A DNA stretch of 64,000 bases from contig OY856188.1 in NCBI GenBank assembly GCA_963693315.1, positions 159,807,013 to 159,871,012 of the forward strand, given 5' to 3'. Positions within the stretch are counted from its first letter, which is position 1. Each line of letters starts with the position of its first letter. The notes beneath the pieces are model-generated. The model did no database searches, was not told the DNA's origin, and saw only the letters and a program-made list of their open reading frames with translations. A program made the translations under genes and the position numbers. Shown in pieces: positions 1 to 10,448 of this stretch. Source of the DNA: Diogma glabrata (lineage: Eukaryota > Arthropoda > Insecta > Diptera > Cylindrotomidae).

Positions 1-1177
1 TTTATCTAATGTAAGATTTTAAGTTTTGGAAGTTTTGTTAAATTTTAGGTTTAAGTTTTGGTTTTTATGTCTTTTGGCAATTTTGAGTTGTTAGTAAATT
101 TTGCATAATTTTAAGAAAATTTTCGATTTTAAATTTTATTTTAAAATTATTTTGTTTAGTTTTTTTAGAAAATTTTAAAATAATTTTGTTGATTTGTTTG
201 AAAAATATTTTATTAAATTTTTGGTTTTGAAGAATTCTTTTAGAAAAGTTTTAGTAATTAATTGTTAGTATATTTTGTAATTTTGGTGCTTAGTTTTTTT
301 ATTGTTGTGTAATATTTTTTAAATTTGTTTTAGCTCTGAAAATTTTGGTTCTGTAAGTTTTTGAAGTAGTTTTTATTATTTTTGAATGTTTTGTAGTTAT
401 GTTAGTTACAATTTTTAAATTTTAGGGAATTCGAAAAAATTTTGTATATTTTTGAATTTTTTTATTAGTTACTAGGAAATTTTGAATTTTCATTTTTAGA
501 AGTTTTTTTGCAAATAACTTTTTTATAACATAATATTAATTGTTTTGTAAACTTAAATTTTTTGAGTTTTAGTTTTATCTTTGGAAATTTTTTGAAAACT
601 TTTAATTTTGAATAACTTTGAAATTCTTATATTTGTTAAAATTTAAAAAATTTTTTGATTTCTTTCGTAAATTTTTACGTCTTAATTTTTGATTTTAAAT
701 TTAAATAGTGTTGATTTTTTCAAGTTAGTACCAGCTCAATCAGGAATTCAACCAACCAACTCAACCAACTTCAACCATAATTTGTTTTAAAGGTTAGAGT
801 TTTATTTCATTAGGAAATTATTTTTTTATTGCAGTTAATTTTTTCATTTTATTTAAAGAAAAGAAACTTTGGTAATTTTTATTTTTAAAAAAATTGTTGA
901 AATTGAGTTTTTTTTTCTCTTTTCTTTGAGATATATTTTTTAAAATTTTAATTTGGAAAGCATAAATTTTTTTTTTGAACGTTTATTGAAATTTTGTTGA
1001 TTTTTTTGTTTCATTGTTGGTTTGAGTTACTACTCGAATCGACACATTTTTACTTTTTACCCTTGTTTTTCTGGTTGGCATTCGATCCGTCAATCTTCTC
1101 CGCGTCCATTTTTTTTGTGAATCTCTTTAGGTTTCTTTTATTTCAATCTCTTTTCTTTCGGTTTTCTTTAAGTCACT
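1..1177. other. T-rich spacer with no recognisable gene
   Basis: The plus strand is dominated by runs of T and by short words such as ttttgaatttt and aatttt. Around 740-775 there is a CAACCAA-type short repeat. I see no convincing coding frame, splice site or known repeat end. The long open frame beginning near 994 is low complexity and is probably chance. Confidence 0.6.
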
Positions 1178-1270
1178 ATGACTTCCACTCCCAAAATCAC
1201 CTTGGCCAACAGCAGTGCGGTCTGCAATCTCTGCAGTCAGAAGATTCTGCCCTGTGGTCATGTCTTCTAA
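1178..1270 (+). CDS. 30-codon cysteine-containing mini-ORF (doubtful)
   Basis: An ATG opens a 30-codon frame whose middle contains a CNLC...C.H spacing (VCNLCSQKILPCGH). This is the kind of arrangement seen in small zinc knuckles, but nothing else supports a function. The base composition rises abruptly in GC relative to the flanking T-rich DNA, as does the structured block that follows at 1441-2703. It may be the 5' coding end of an unidentified retroelement or a first exon. I do not recognise the family. Confidence 0.22.
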   Translation: MTSTPKITLANSSAVCNLCSQKILPCGHVF

Positions 1271-1440
1271 TCTTTGTTTGAAATTCTGTTTTATTTATTT
1301 TAATTTTTTTTTTAAAATTTGGTATTTGGTTGGAATTGTTCTATTTGAAAATTTTTTTGAAATTGGTTTTAATTTTTTTAAAATTATTTAAGTTTAAGAT
1401 TTTGATTTTTTTGGTATGAATTTTCGTAGTTTTCCGTTGT

Positions 1441-1741
1441 TCTGTGGGCGGAAGGCAAGAGTAAGTCTTGTAAGTCCTGACGCGCAGACAACATTTGTGT
1501 ATGTGTGAGTTTGATTTGGGTGAGGATGTTCTGTGGGCGGAGGGCAAGACATCCTGTAAGTCCTGACGCACAGAAAACATTTGTGCTTTGAGGTTTTTTT
1601 GTTAATCAGTTTTGGTCTGTGGGCGAAAGGCAAGATAATTGTAAGTCCTGACGCGCAGACAACTCTGTTAGGTTTAGGTTTTTGTAGTTCAATTTTGTTC
1701 TGTGGGCGAAAGGCAAGATCCTTGTAAGTCCTGACGCGCAG
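1441..1741 (+). repeat. Four tandem hairpin repeats (~85-bp period)
   Basis: Four copies of a 43-47 nt motif lie at 1441-1487, 1530-1573, 1616-1658 and 1699-1741, separated by unrelated T-rich spacers. Each starts TCTGTGGGCG and ends GTCCTGACGCGCAG or a close variant, and each can fold. CTGTG pairs with CRCAG, AGG pairs with CCT, and an inner stem varies between copies. The inner stem is CAAGA/TCTTG in copy 1, CAAG/CTTG in copy 4 and CAA/TTG in copy 3; copy 2 is weaker. In copy 2 the outer stem changes U-G to U-A. The motif is conserved while the spacers are not, which suggests selection on, or recent duplication of, an RNA-like fold. Function unknown. Confidence 0.7.
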
Positions 1742-1789
1742 GCCTTTCGTTAACGTTGAGTTTATTTTTTGTGTTTGTTTTAGTTTAGA

Positions 1790-2280
1790 ACCGCAAAGGT
1801 AGGAAAGGTCCTTCAGACATATTCCTAACGGGGTTTACGATCCCGCGTACCTTAGTTGGGTGGAAATTTGCTGATGCGAGAGGTCGTGAGTGGTGAAGTA
1901 ACCTGGCCCGGACCTTGTTAACCCGTGATGGTTTACCGTCTAGGTTACCCCACCATGGTTATTTCACCAAATTCGCGGGTTCTTAATGAGGTCATGACCA
2001 CCAAGTGTTACGCTCAATTAGTTTAACGGCTATGGTCTTCCAAAAATTCTATTCGTTAGAGCGTAACCTGTTGGAGGGTACGAAGATCGCAAACCAGTGG
2101 ACGATAACAGTGAAATGGCTCGCCTATCGTTCGGACCACTGTGACTGGCGTTCTCTCTACACCTACCCCAACCTCCTATTTCCAACACAGGGTATTTTGG
2201 AGGTGTCATTGGCTATTCAGAAAACGGAGAGCAGGAAAATACCGGCCCTTTGCTTTCTTAGATATAGCTAGACCGCCTCT
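1790..2280 (+). other. GC-rich block with nested complementary segments
   Basis: This block stands out from the AT-rich surroundings by composition. It contains several complementary segments: AAGGTA (about 1796) with TACCTT, CGGG with CCCG inside it, GTGGTGAA...TTTCACCA around a GTAACCT/AGGTTAC pair, and a hairpin at 2095-2141. In that hairpin CAGTGG and CGATA pair with TATCG and CCACTG. No long coding frame with a recognisable product is present. It could be a structured leader or 3' region of an unidentified retroelement, or a non-coding RNA gene. I do not recognise it. Confidence 0.45.
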
Positions 2281-2530
2281 GTCCTTTGGTCATCTTTTGA
2301 CTTCACCGAGGCAACCTTTTTTCAATCAGCCCGGTTATTATGCTGCCTATCCTAATAGTTTTTTTGTTTCCTCCACTAGTTTTCGTAAATTTATTTTTGG
2401 TTATATGTACTTGTTTTGACTCCTTATACGTTTTTTGTAGGTCATTATTTTGGTTCTTTTTGTCCTTTCATCTCTGTTTTTTTTTTGTTTTTTGGTAATT
2501 TTTTTTTTTGGTTTAATTTTTGTTTGTCTG

Positions 2531-2596
2531 GCCCGGCTAGTTCAGTCGGTAGAGCCCTGAGAGTCTTTCTCGGGGTTTGGGTTCAAGATCGGCTCA
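2531..2596 (+). tRNA. tRNA-Lys-like sequence (pseudogene or SINE head)
   Basis: The sequence begins GCCCGGCTAGTTCAGTCGG, which closely follows the 5' half of eukaryotic tRNA-Lys including the A box, and carries a B-box-like GGGTTCAAGATC at 2579-2590. The anticodon arm TGAGA...TCTCG has a 5-nt rather than 7-nt loop. The 3' acceptor strand does not pair with GCCCGG, so this is not a functional tRNA. A perfect hairpin (2654-2703) lies 58 bases downstream. The likely reading is a tRNA-derived SINE head or a tRNA pseudogene that could still hold a pol III promoter. Confidence 0.6.
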
Positions 2597-2653
2597 CATT
2601 TTCATTTCTGGTTTTCTATGATTCTCAGGACGAATGTATTCAGCTGGACAGGA

Positions 2654-2703
2654 CCATTACAGGACAGGACGAAAGGAGGAACTTTCGTCCTGTCCTGTAA
2701 TGG
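2654..2703. repeat. Perfect 22-bp inverted repeat, 6-nt loop
   Basis: Arm 2654-2675 (starting CCATTACAGGACAGGACG) is an exact reverse complement of arm 2682-2703, with loop GAGGAA. A partial extra GGACAGGACC copy lies just upstream at 2645-2655. It could be a terminator-like or foldback structure belonging to the tRNA-like unit upstream. Confidence 0.8.
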
Positions 2704-3182
2704 GCAAGATATTCAATGTGAGTTGTGCTTCTATTTCCGTCTTCTTTACCTATAGTAATGTACTATAGAGATCTTTGAAGTCACTATACTTCTCAACTCA
2801 ATTGTGTGTAACAACACAATCATTTAAAATACTTCTAAAATTTGACCCTTCTGGAAACATCGTTTCAACTTATTTTTCTAATTATGAAAATTCAAATAGA
2901 ATAAATTGCAGAATAAACAATTTCAATGTAAAAAAAAAATTTATGCTGACCGAAAAACGTTCTTTTTTGAGTGATGATGATGCAGGGAAGTAGTTATATG
3001 TATTTCTATTTTATTCAATGATGGGCTACGTCATATAGTCTAGGGAGGGTTGGGACCTGATGGTTCTCCTTTCTGGAGATCCTAGGTGGTGTTTTCTAAG
3101 GCACGCTTCGTTTGTTATTTTTATTTTTAAATTTCTTGTAAAGAGGTTGGTCGAAAGAACCTTCGCTCAGTGAGTTAGCGGC

Positions 3183-3239
3183 AGGTTTATTGGCGTGCAC
3201 GACCATCTGGTAGACCTTAACGGTCTACCAGACAAACCT
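3183..3239. repeat. Nested hairpin just before the piggyBac remnant
   Basis: TCTGGTAGACC (3206-3216) and GGTCTACCAGA (3222-3232) form a perfect 11-bp stem around ttaac. AGGTTT (3183-3188) and AAACCT (3234-3239) enclose it. The interval 2704-3182 contains no recognised gene, only a low-value 72-codon frame at 2775-2993. Confidence 0.7.
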
Positions 3240-3248
3240 CCTACTACA

Positions 3249-4026
3249 ATGGATTAAGCGATGAAGAAGACATTAATGATAATTTTCTATTATTGAATCC
3301 CGATGTAAACAGTGATTTTCGGCGATGTGGCCAGATGTGTTTAAGTTGAAACTTCAAGAAATATTGTTGAAGATACTGATGAAACTGAGTTCGTCGTTGA
3401 AGAACCCCAACCTGGACCATCTAATTATTAAGAAGAACAACAAAAGAAAATGAAATATGATTATTAATTATTGACTTCTTTTAGTAAAGCAAAATATGGT
3501 CAAGAAACCATAAATAATTTCAGTATAATATAGCACCTAGCTCAGCACCTTTAGCTGATATGAGAAACGAGCTATGTGAAAAATTGAATGATTTATAATG
3601 AAAGATTAATAGCATAACGTATAGTTTTCTACGAATCACGAGGTGTTTTGGGCAATTATTTTACAAGTTATCATTGGCTATATTATTGCTTGACAAAGGA
3701 AGTGGCATTGACTGCTATAGATCTTTGCGCTTATTTTTTCCATGGTCAATGCATGGAAGTTGCACTCTCTTATCGCAAAATATAAGACTAAAAAAATTGA
3801 GTCAAATTGATTTCAATGTAATCGCCAGAGAAAGCCTTTTATTGACAAACGAGAATATGGAGAATATAGATGGATAACCAGGAGTTTGAGACACCGCGTT
3901 ATTTACCAAAGGTTTCTCGAGATCACATCATTGTCAACTCGGCCTCGTAGGTGTCAACTGAAAAGGTGTGGCAAACCCACAATTTTCATGTGTCGAAAAT
4001 GCAATAAGCATTTTTTTTGTAAATAA
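3249..4026 (+). pseudogene. piggyBac-type transposase remnant
   Basis: The reading frame is broken many times, but three pieces fit the piggyBac family. The first is an acidic start (M-D-Y-S-D-E-E-D after correcting one lost base at about 3257). The second is a stretch at 3700-3870 (WSMHGSCTLL..., then LSQIDFNVIARESLL) resembling the end of the catalytic region. The third is a C-terminal cysteine-rich finger near 3940-4025: CQLKRCGKPTIFMCRKCNKH followed by a stop. The copy is much shorter than the usual ~600 residues and lacks the catalytic core, so it is dead. Terminal repeats and TTAA duplications were not identified. Assignment rests on remembered family patterns. Confidence 0.6.
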
Positions 4027-4129
4027 AGTTAGGCATGTTTAGTTTAATTATAATAAATTTTTAATTAATGTCTCTGATTATCTGAAGATACCATGCCAAC
4101 TAGGTATTATAATTTTGTTTAAATAAATT

Positions 4130-4430
4130 AAGTTTCTCTAAGAAACTTATGAACGATAGCTTTAAATGTTTGAGGATTAAAGGTATCGAGGAAAACCACG
4201 AAGGTAAGGCATTCCAGAGATGAGAGTCTCTGTTGTCAGAGTCACGCTGAAAAGCAACAATTATGCATCTTTTTATTTGAACGTAACGTTTTTATCTGAA
4301 ACGCGAGAAGTTTGCTAGTTCAGGTATAATTGATTTAATCTCAGAGGAAGTTCGTTCATCTATAATGTATTTGTAGAAAATTGTCAAATCTGCAACATTT
4401 CGTCTGTGCGGCAAGGAATCAAGCTCATTA
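4130..4430 (-). pseudogene. 3' end of APE-type non-LTR retrotransposon (RT C-terminus)
   Basis: The minus strand reads LDSLPHRRNVADLTIFYKY, a stop codon, then a frame ending in LWNALPSWFSSIPLILKHLK. The same LDSLQHRRTVADLVGFYKY signature ends the larger elements at 15846-17236 and 50237-53920, so this is a diverged 3'-terminal fragment of a related family. No RT active site is present. It probably arose by 5' truncation on insertion. Confidence 0.7.
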
Positions 4431-4487
4431 GTAAGATATTATCATGTTGATTGTTTTAAAAAATATCATTGTATCTAGAAGAAAGAA

Positions 4488-5230
4488 AAGAAAATTTCTT
4501 AAAATTTCATTTCAAAATAGTAAACGCCGCCTTCCATCATAATTCTATAATAATTTTTAGTGCACAACTACTTTCATCGAATATTTTTTCAAAATAAATT
4601 GCTTTTAATTATTATTAATTTAATTTAATTTAATTAATAGCAATAATTTTAAAAGAATATTATTTAAAGTTGAAGCTAGTAAATTAGCCAACATAATTAT
4701 TTAAATATAAATTGTTTTTATTCACACCCTTGGGTCGGCCTTATCGGTAAGTAATTAGTAATAACAAAAATAGTTATTTAAGTATTAAGGGCAGTAAGAA
4801 GGTTTTTACCGGTTGACGACCGGAGGAGTGTTTTACCGATTTGAGATCGAGACGAAGTCGAGATCTCTAGTATATCCGAAATCGTAATACTCTTAATGTC
4901 CAAAAGGCTTATTGCACGATCAATAAAAATTCAATTAATATTATTAAAATAATAAATTTCATTTTTAAGTTTTAATGTTTTAAAGAAAATTTCAATTCAA
5001 AATTTCAATTCAAAGCTCTACGTTTCATCATATTTCTATAGATTTTTTGTTGCAAAACTAACTTTCATAGAATATTTTTTCAAAATAAATTGCTTTTAAA
5101 TCTTTTAATTGCAATATTTTTAAAAGAATATTATTTAAAGTTGCAGCTTGCAAATTGGCCTACATAATTATTTCAGTAAAAATCGTTTTTATTCACACCC
5201 TGGGGTCTGCCTTACCGGTAAGTAATTACT
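4488..5230. repeat. Diverged direct repeat pair (~250 bp each)
   Basis: Segments 4488-4765 and 4985-5230 align along their length. Both contain tttcaaaataaattgctttt, aagaatattatttaaagttg and a Ttattcacaccc end followed by ggtaagtaatta. Between them lies a block (4785-4905) with GAGATCGAGACGAAGTC that recurs inverted at 55330-55460. This looks like a tandemly duplicated or two-ended unclassified repeat. No protein-coding capacity is seen. Confidence 0.6.
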
Positions 5231-5539
5231 TACCGCCTGCGTAATCGGTAAGTAATTACTTACTGACCTGTGATTTGTAAACGAAACTTACTATGTTTAT
5301 TTACAGATCAGTAAACATACAAAATCGCCTGATCGTGCGAAAAAGTAATAACATGGTGTCAAGTGAAAAGAGTGAAATTCACTCAAATATCCTCAAAAAA
5401 CTTCTCCATTTATCGTTCAATAATTAAAGTTTTCCTATAAAACGATAATTTAATTTCAATTACTAATATTTACCTACCAGCTGTTTCTATTGGTCCAGTA
5501 AAATTTTTAGATAACCTCTTTATTTCTTCGGTCTAAAAG

Positions 5540-5890
5540 CCTACACATGTGCTAACATTACATTCATGAGCTAAAAGGGAAATTCTTACCCCCACTTTTT
5601 TTGGCATTTCTCAACGTTTTAGGACCTACTGATTCTAAAGAAGCAAAAATAAATGTATGTCTGTCTGCCGGCCGGCCGTCCGTCACAACCGACGAAATCT
5701 AGAAACGGCTGAAGGGATTTGAAAAATTTTGGATTCTAAAAGTAGGTTTACTCAATGGTAAAAGCCGAAAGGACGATGTGTTCGATAACTGTACCGGAAG
5801 TCTGTCAATAAAATTGTCAAGTGTGTCAAATCAAGGAAATCTGCATATTTTTTGCTTAAAAACGTTCATTTTAAGTGATAATGAGTACAC
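5540..5890 (+). mobile_element. Short copy of the CATTCATGAGC repeat family
   Basis: From ACATTCATGAGC (5564) through taccccc, GACCTACTGATTCTAAA, GTATGTCTGTCTGCCGG, CGTTCATTTTAAGTGAT this matches the ends of the foldback element at 44311-47920 and the copy at 56702-59065. Only about 330 bases of the terminal region are present, so this is a solo end or truncated copy. No coding frame. Confidence 0.75.
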
Positions 5891-6716
5891 TGAAAAAAAT
5901 GTCTAACATGTTATTAATGACATGTTATCATTAAAATCTGTGTCATAAACACAACGAAAATTTCATTATCACAACGAAATATGGCATTAAAAGTTTAAAA
6001 ATTTAATGACATAATTTATCTGTGTCATTAAACACATAAATTTTCAATCATTAAATTTTCTCAAACAAAAAAATTCATGAATTTGTAATTGTTTAACGTT
6101 TGTTGTCATTAATAACATGTATTGTGGCTCAGGTATTAAAATATAAAAAATAAAAAACTATGACCAATTTGCCTAATTTAATGATAAAGTATTCTAATTT
6201 TATGACATATTCATGTTCTGACATAATTTTATGATTTTTGTTCATTGATTTATGCTCTATTTTAAAAAATTTATGAAATTTTAGCATAGAGTTATGAAAT
6301 AGTTACCGTTAAGACATCATCTTGGCACGTAGCTATTCAACAACAAATTAGTTTTACTTTGACTTTCTTCCGAGTCGTCCCGACTTTTAGTAATAACTTA
6401 AATTAGTTCAATTAAACTAATAATAAAATAGTGGAAAGTGAATAATTAATAATAATAATAAAAGTGAATAATTAAGAATAATAAAAACAACGGTAAGTTT
6501 GTGTATTTATTTGCAACTTTTTTGTGTATTCGTAAATAACATAACGGGACTCTTTAAAATTATTGGTATATAGAGCTTTTTCCCAAAAATATTGTGACAG
6601 CTCAAATCAGCTGTTTTAATTTGTGCATGTAAAATAACCAAAATTGATTGATTTTCCTTGCAAATTTGGTTATTTTGATTTCAATTAAAAGTGTTTAAGA
6701 AGTGAATTTTTGGAAA
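5891..6716. other. AT-rich spacer with TGACATRTTA-type short repeats
   Basis: The words attaatgacatgtta, tgtcattaa and cattaaa recur in both orientations, giving weak palindromes and a possible degenerate MITE. A similar ATGTCAT-rich tract occurs at 38620-38835. No gene is recognisable. Confidence 0.4.
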
Positions 6717-6960
6717 CAATAATTAATTAAATTGTTAATTGTGTTGTGTTCTTAAGTTTTTAATGCATTAGGGATACTGAAATAATTAAAACCGCATTAA
6801 TATATGGAAATTAAAACAACCTTCATTTCTTCAGAATTTCATTTAATTTCCATATTTTTATTTCGGTTTATTACAAAAATGAAAAAACTAACAATATCAA
6901 ATACTTTAGTAAAGTTTAGTGTAAAATACCAATAATAAAGTGTAAAATAATAATAAAAAC

Positions 6961-9887
6961 TCAGGCAAGTGCGAATATAATTCGCTCGCTGAGGGTTCCG
7001 TGTATATAATATGAGAAAAAAACAGTTTTTGTAAGTATAGTTTCAAGTTGGGTTGAATCTTACCCAAAGCTGTTTATGGTGGCTAAAGAAAGCTTCAATA
7101 ACGCCAGCTTCTAAATTATTTATATTGGAAAATACATTATCAATTGTGGTAGCCTCAACTGTTGTTGGTTGGTAGAAAATAGTTTGAGAGCCAGTTTTGA
7201 GGATTTTTATTGAAACCAACGGAAAAAACGGAGAAAAAGTGTCGTCAAATTATTTCCAACGAGTGCATTGTTAACACAGTCGAGTGATTTGTCTACTGAA
7301 CATTGGGGAGATCGGTATAGTATACCAACAGGATTTGTACTTCAGCTAGTTGAACATTCACAATGACTGCCAGCAGAGCTAAACTCAAAGTGATGGTGGC
7401 TACTATTTTTCTGCACTGGTGGTACTGTATCAGACTTAACGAAAAGAACAGATCCCCAACCTCGATTAACTTGACTGTAACGATTTTCTAGTTCAACAGT
7501 ATTTCAACAGTTCAAAAATTTCAAAAATGTTTGTAATTAGTGATCAACTTCACAGAGAACATTTGCAATGCAACCATATTAAATGATAATCTATCGAATA
7601 GCAAACAGGTATCTGGTATGTTATTGCATAATTTTTCAACCTAACGCCTTTCGCCTGAAGTTTAGTTCATCTGACTTGTTAAACTGTGTTGATCTAATCT
7701 GATCTTGTTTGTTCATTTCTTTACTTCGTTTCACTCAATATTTACTATAATATACATTTCCTACAACGTAGTAAAATTTATCCTCTTCTACGATTATTTT
7801 ACGTGAATAGTCCTTCACAAAACACAATTTTAGAATTTTAATCAAATGAATCAAAACCGAAAAAAACGAAAACTACAAAAAAATTGTTTTGGACTAGAAA
7901 AAAATTCACCTTTCATATGCCGAGTGGGGGTCAAAAATTATTTTTTGTCAAAATTTCCACTCTCAACCCCTTCAAAATAACATTTGAAATGATGATCCGA
8001 CCGCTATAGTTTTCATTCAATCTTTACAACATTGTCCATAACCATGAATATTTTCAAATATTTTTCTTTTGTAATGTTCGAAGTTAAGGGGGAGGACAGG
8101 AATTTTTTTCACATTTTTTAATATAACTCAAAAACTGCGCTTTTGAAAATTACATAAAAAATTGTTTTGGACTAGAACAAAATCAACCTTTCATATGATA
8201 CCCCACTCAACAAGGTCAAAAATAATTTTTTTTCAAAATTTCCACCCTCAACCCCATCAAAATAACATTAGAAATGATGAGCCAACCGCTATAGTTTTCA
8301 TTCAATCTTTACAACATTTCCCATAACCATGAATTTTTCCAAATTTTTTCTTTTGTAATGTTCGAAGTTAAGGGGGGGGGACAGGAAATTTTTTTCACAT
8401 TTTTTTACATAACTCAAAAACTGCGCTTTTTAAAATTACATAAAAAATTGTTTTGGACTAGAAAAAAATCAATCTTTCATATGACACCCCAATCGACTTG
8501 GTCAAAAATATTTTTTTTTCAAAATTTCCACCCTCAACCCCCTCCAGATAACATTTGAAATGATGAGCTGACCGCTATAGTTTTCATTCAATCTTTACAA
8601 CACTTTCCATAACCATGAATTTTTTCAAATTTTTTCTTTTGTAATGTTCGAAGTTAAGGAGGGGGGACAGGAAATTTTTTTCACATTTTTTTACATAACT
8701 CAAAAACTGCGCTTTTTAAAATTACATAAAAAATTGTTTTGGACTAGAAAAAAATCAATCTTTCATATGACACCCCAATCGACTTGGTCAAAAATATTTT
8801 TTTTTCAAAATTTCCACCCTCAACCCCCTCAAGATAACATTTGAAATGATGAGCTGACCGCTATAGTTTTCATTCAATCTTTACAACACTTTCCATAACC
8901 ATGAATTTTTTCAAATTTTTTCTTTTGTAAAGTTCGAAGTTAAGAGGGGGGGACAGGAAATTTTTGTCACATTTTTTAACATAACTCAAAAACTTCGCTT
9001 TTGAAAATTGCAAAAAAAATTGATTTATACTTGAAAAAAAATCACCTTTCATATGACACCCCACTCAACAAGGTCATAAATAATTTTTCTTCAATATTTC
9101 CACTCTCAACCCCCTCAGAATCACATTTGAAATGATGAGCCAACTGCTATAGTTTTGATTCAATCTTTACAACATTGACCATAATTATGAATTTTTTCAA
9201 ATTTTTTCTTTTGTAATGTTCGAAGTTAAGAGGGGGGGGACAGGAAATTTTTGTCACATTTTTTAACATAACTCAAAAACTGCGCTTTTAAAAATTGCAA
9301 AAAAAATTGGCTTGGACTAGAAAAAAAATCACCTTTCATATGACACCCCACTCACTGAGGTCAAAAATAATTTTTTTTCAAAATTTCCACTCTCAACCCC
9401 CTCAGAATCACATTTGAAATGATGACCCGACCGCTATAGTTTTGATTCAATCTTTACAACATTGACCATAACCATGAATTTTTTCAAATTTTTTCTTTTC
9501 TAATGTTCGAAGTTAAAGGGGGGGGACAGGAAAGACAATACCCGTTTATGGCAATATCAAAAAAACTAAGCAGTCGAAAAATCATTGAAATTTTTTTTTG
9601 AAATATTTTGAACTTTCTCGATTTTTCTAGACCAAACTCGATTCCTTACAAAAAACTTTTGTTTTACTATCTCCTTATCTATGTTCATAAAATATAGATT
9701 AAAACAAATATTTGAATTTTTTTGTTATCAGTAGGCGTGGAAAAACACGTTTAAAAACTGTAGAAAATTTCAAGTTGATAGCACTTATAGTTTGTGAGTA
9801 AATTGATTATGTAGAAATTCGGACGGACACCGAAGTCTCACCAATAGGGTACCGTTTTTACTTTTTTAAAGTACGGAACCCTAAAAA
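6961..9887. mobile_element. 2.9-kb repeat, copy 1, with six ~286-bp tandem units
   Basis: The element runs from TCAGGCAAGTGCGAA to CGGAACCCTAAAAA and is repeated almost base for base at 18007-20931. Its ends carry a short inverted pair, GAGGGTTCCG near the start and CGGAACCCT at the end, plus a small terminal hairpin GCGAA-tataa-TTCGC at 6971-6985. The middle (about 7880-9535) holds six tandem units of roughly 286 bp, each with tttggactagaaa, CTTTCATATGACACCCCA, CTCAACCCC and GAAGTTAAG followed by a G run and gacagg. No transposase is encoded. The short open frames inside are shared by-products of the repeat. I recall ends of this type in other arthropod repeats, but the class is unassigned. 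Confidence 0.85.
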
Positions 9888-10023
9888 GGTTCAGACAACA
9901 TTATATAAAATTGGTAATTAAATAAAATTGGTAAAATCTAATAAAATATGCATATATGTACATATAGTGGAAATTATAATTTTCGATTTTGTTAACAGGA
10001 ACAGTTTTTGGTGCCTGGAAAAC

Positions 10024-10233
10024 ATGGTAATAACCTGTTGCGTATTTCAATGTGGAATGAGAAGGGAAAAAGATTTAGTGAATTTTTTCTGGTTCCCTAA
10101 ACTAGAGACTCGACGGAAACAATTATCAATTTTATATAATATTGTCTCTGAACTTTTTTTATTATTATTTTACACTTTATTATTGTTATGTTACACTAAA
10201 CTAAAGTATTTTCAGAAATTAAGATTCATTTAA
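10024..10233 (+). pseudogene. THAP-type zinc-finger N-terminal exon fragment
   Basis: After an acceptor-like gttaacag at about 10002, an ATG opens MVITCCVFQCGMRREKDLVN, then FFWFPKLETRRKQ. The C-x(4)-C spacing followed by an aromatic-FP motif and basic residues fits the first half of a THAP (C2CH) DNA-binding domain. The expected downstream W and the C..H pair are absent, because the frame passes into hydrophobic low-complexity sequence that looks like intron. THAP domains occur in P-element transposases and in host proteins. Its position inside the inverted repeats of the 6717-10312 element suggests a transposon origin. The gene is a fragment. Confidence 0.55.
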
Positions 10234-10322
10234 TTTCCATATTTTTATGCGATTTTAATTATTTCACTATCCCTAATGCATAAAAACTTAAGAGCACAAT
10301 ACAATTTGGAGTTTGATCATGT

Positions 10323-10448
10323 GTGGAGGAGTTTGATCATGTGTGGAATGCCTGCGCAAAATATAGATTATGCGAAATAAAGGACAACACCACCAAAGTT
10401 ATATTAAAAAAATGGCCGTGTTATACATTACCATCAGGCTTCAGATTG
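10323..10448 (+). CDS. Putative internal exon, AKYRLCEIKDNT... protein
   Basis: A 42-codon open stretch reads FDHVWNACAKYRLCEIKDNT and then ILKKWPCYTLPSGFRL, and ends at TTCAGATTG followed by the donor gtaaac. Joined to the exon at 10702 it continues in frame as SGFRL-IDMDF, which fits a W-P...G..LI..DF pattern that I recall from uncharacterised insect proteins. Its 5' side is disturbed by a 20-bp tandem duplication (GGAGTTTGATCATG at 10308 and 10328) and the end of an inverted repeat. The true 5' splice site may therefore be lost. Function unknown. Confidence 0.45.

Larger units (their letters stand above)
6717..10312. mobile_element. Candidate DNA element bounded by ~85-bp inverted repeats
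   Basis: The segment at about 6725-6810 (reading gttcttaagttttt, atgcattagggata, tgaaataattaaaa) recurs as its reverse complement at about 10217-10312, where it reads tatccctaatgcat. Between these ends lie the 2.9-kb repeat copy (6961-9887) and a THAP-like start at 10024. I infer an older DNA element with inverted ends into which the 2.9-kb repeat later inserted. Target duplications were not found, so the outer edges are approximate. Confidence 0.45.

Noticed and set aside
8358..9064. Repeated 64-66 codon proteins in the 2.9-kb repeat
   Set aside because: They recur once per ~286-bp unit in both copies, are low complexity and lie on both strands, so they are by-products of the repeat.
6961..9887. 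Canonical Helitron
   Set aside because: A small terminal hairpin is present, but the edge is not CTRR and the flanks are not a clear A|T site, so the class is left open.
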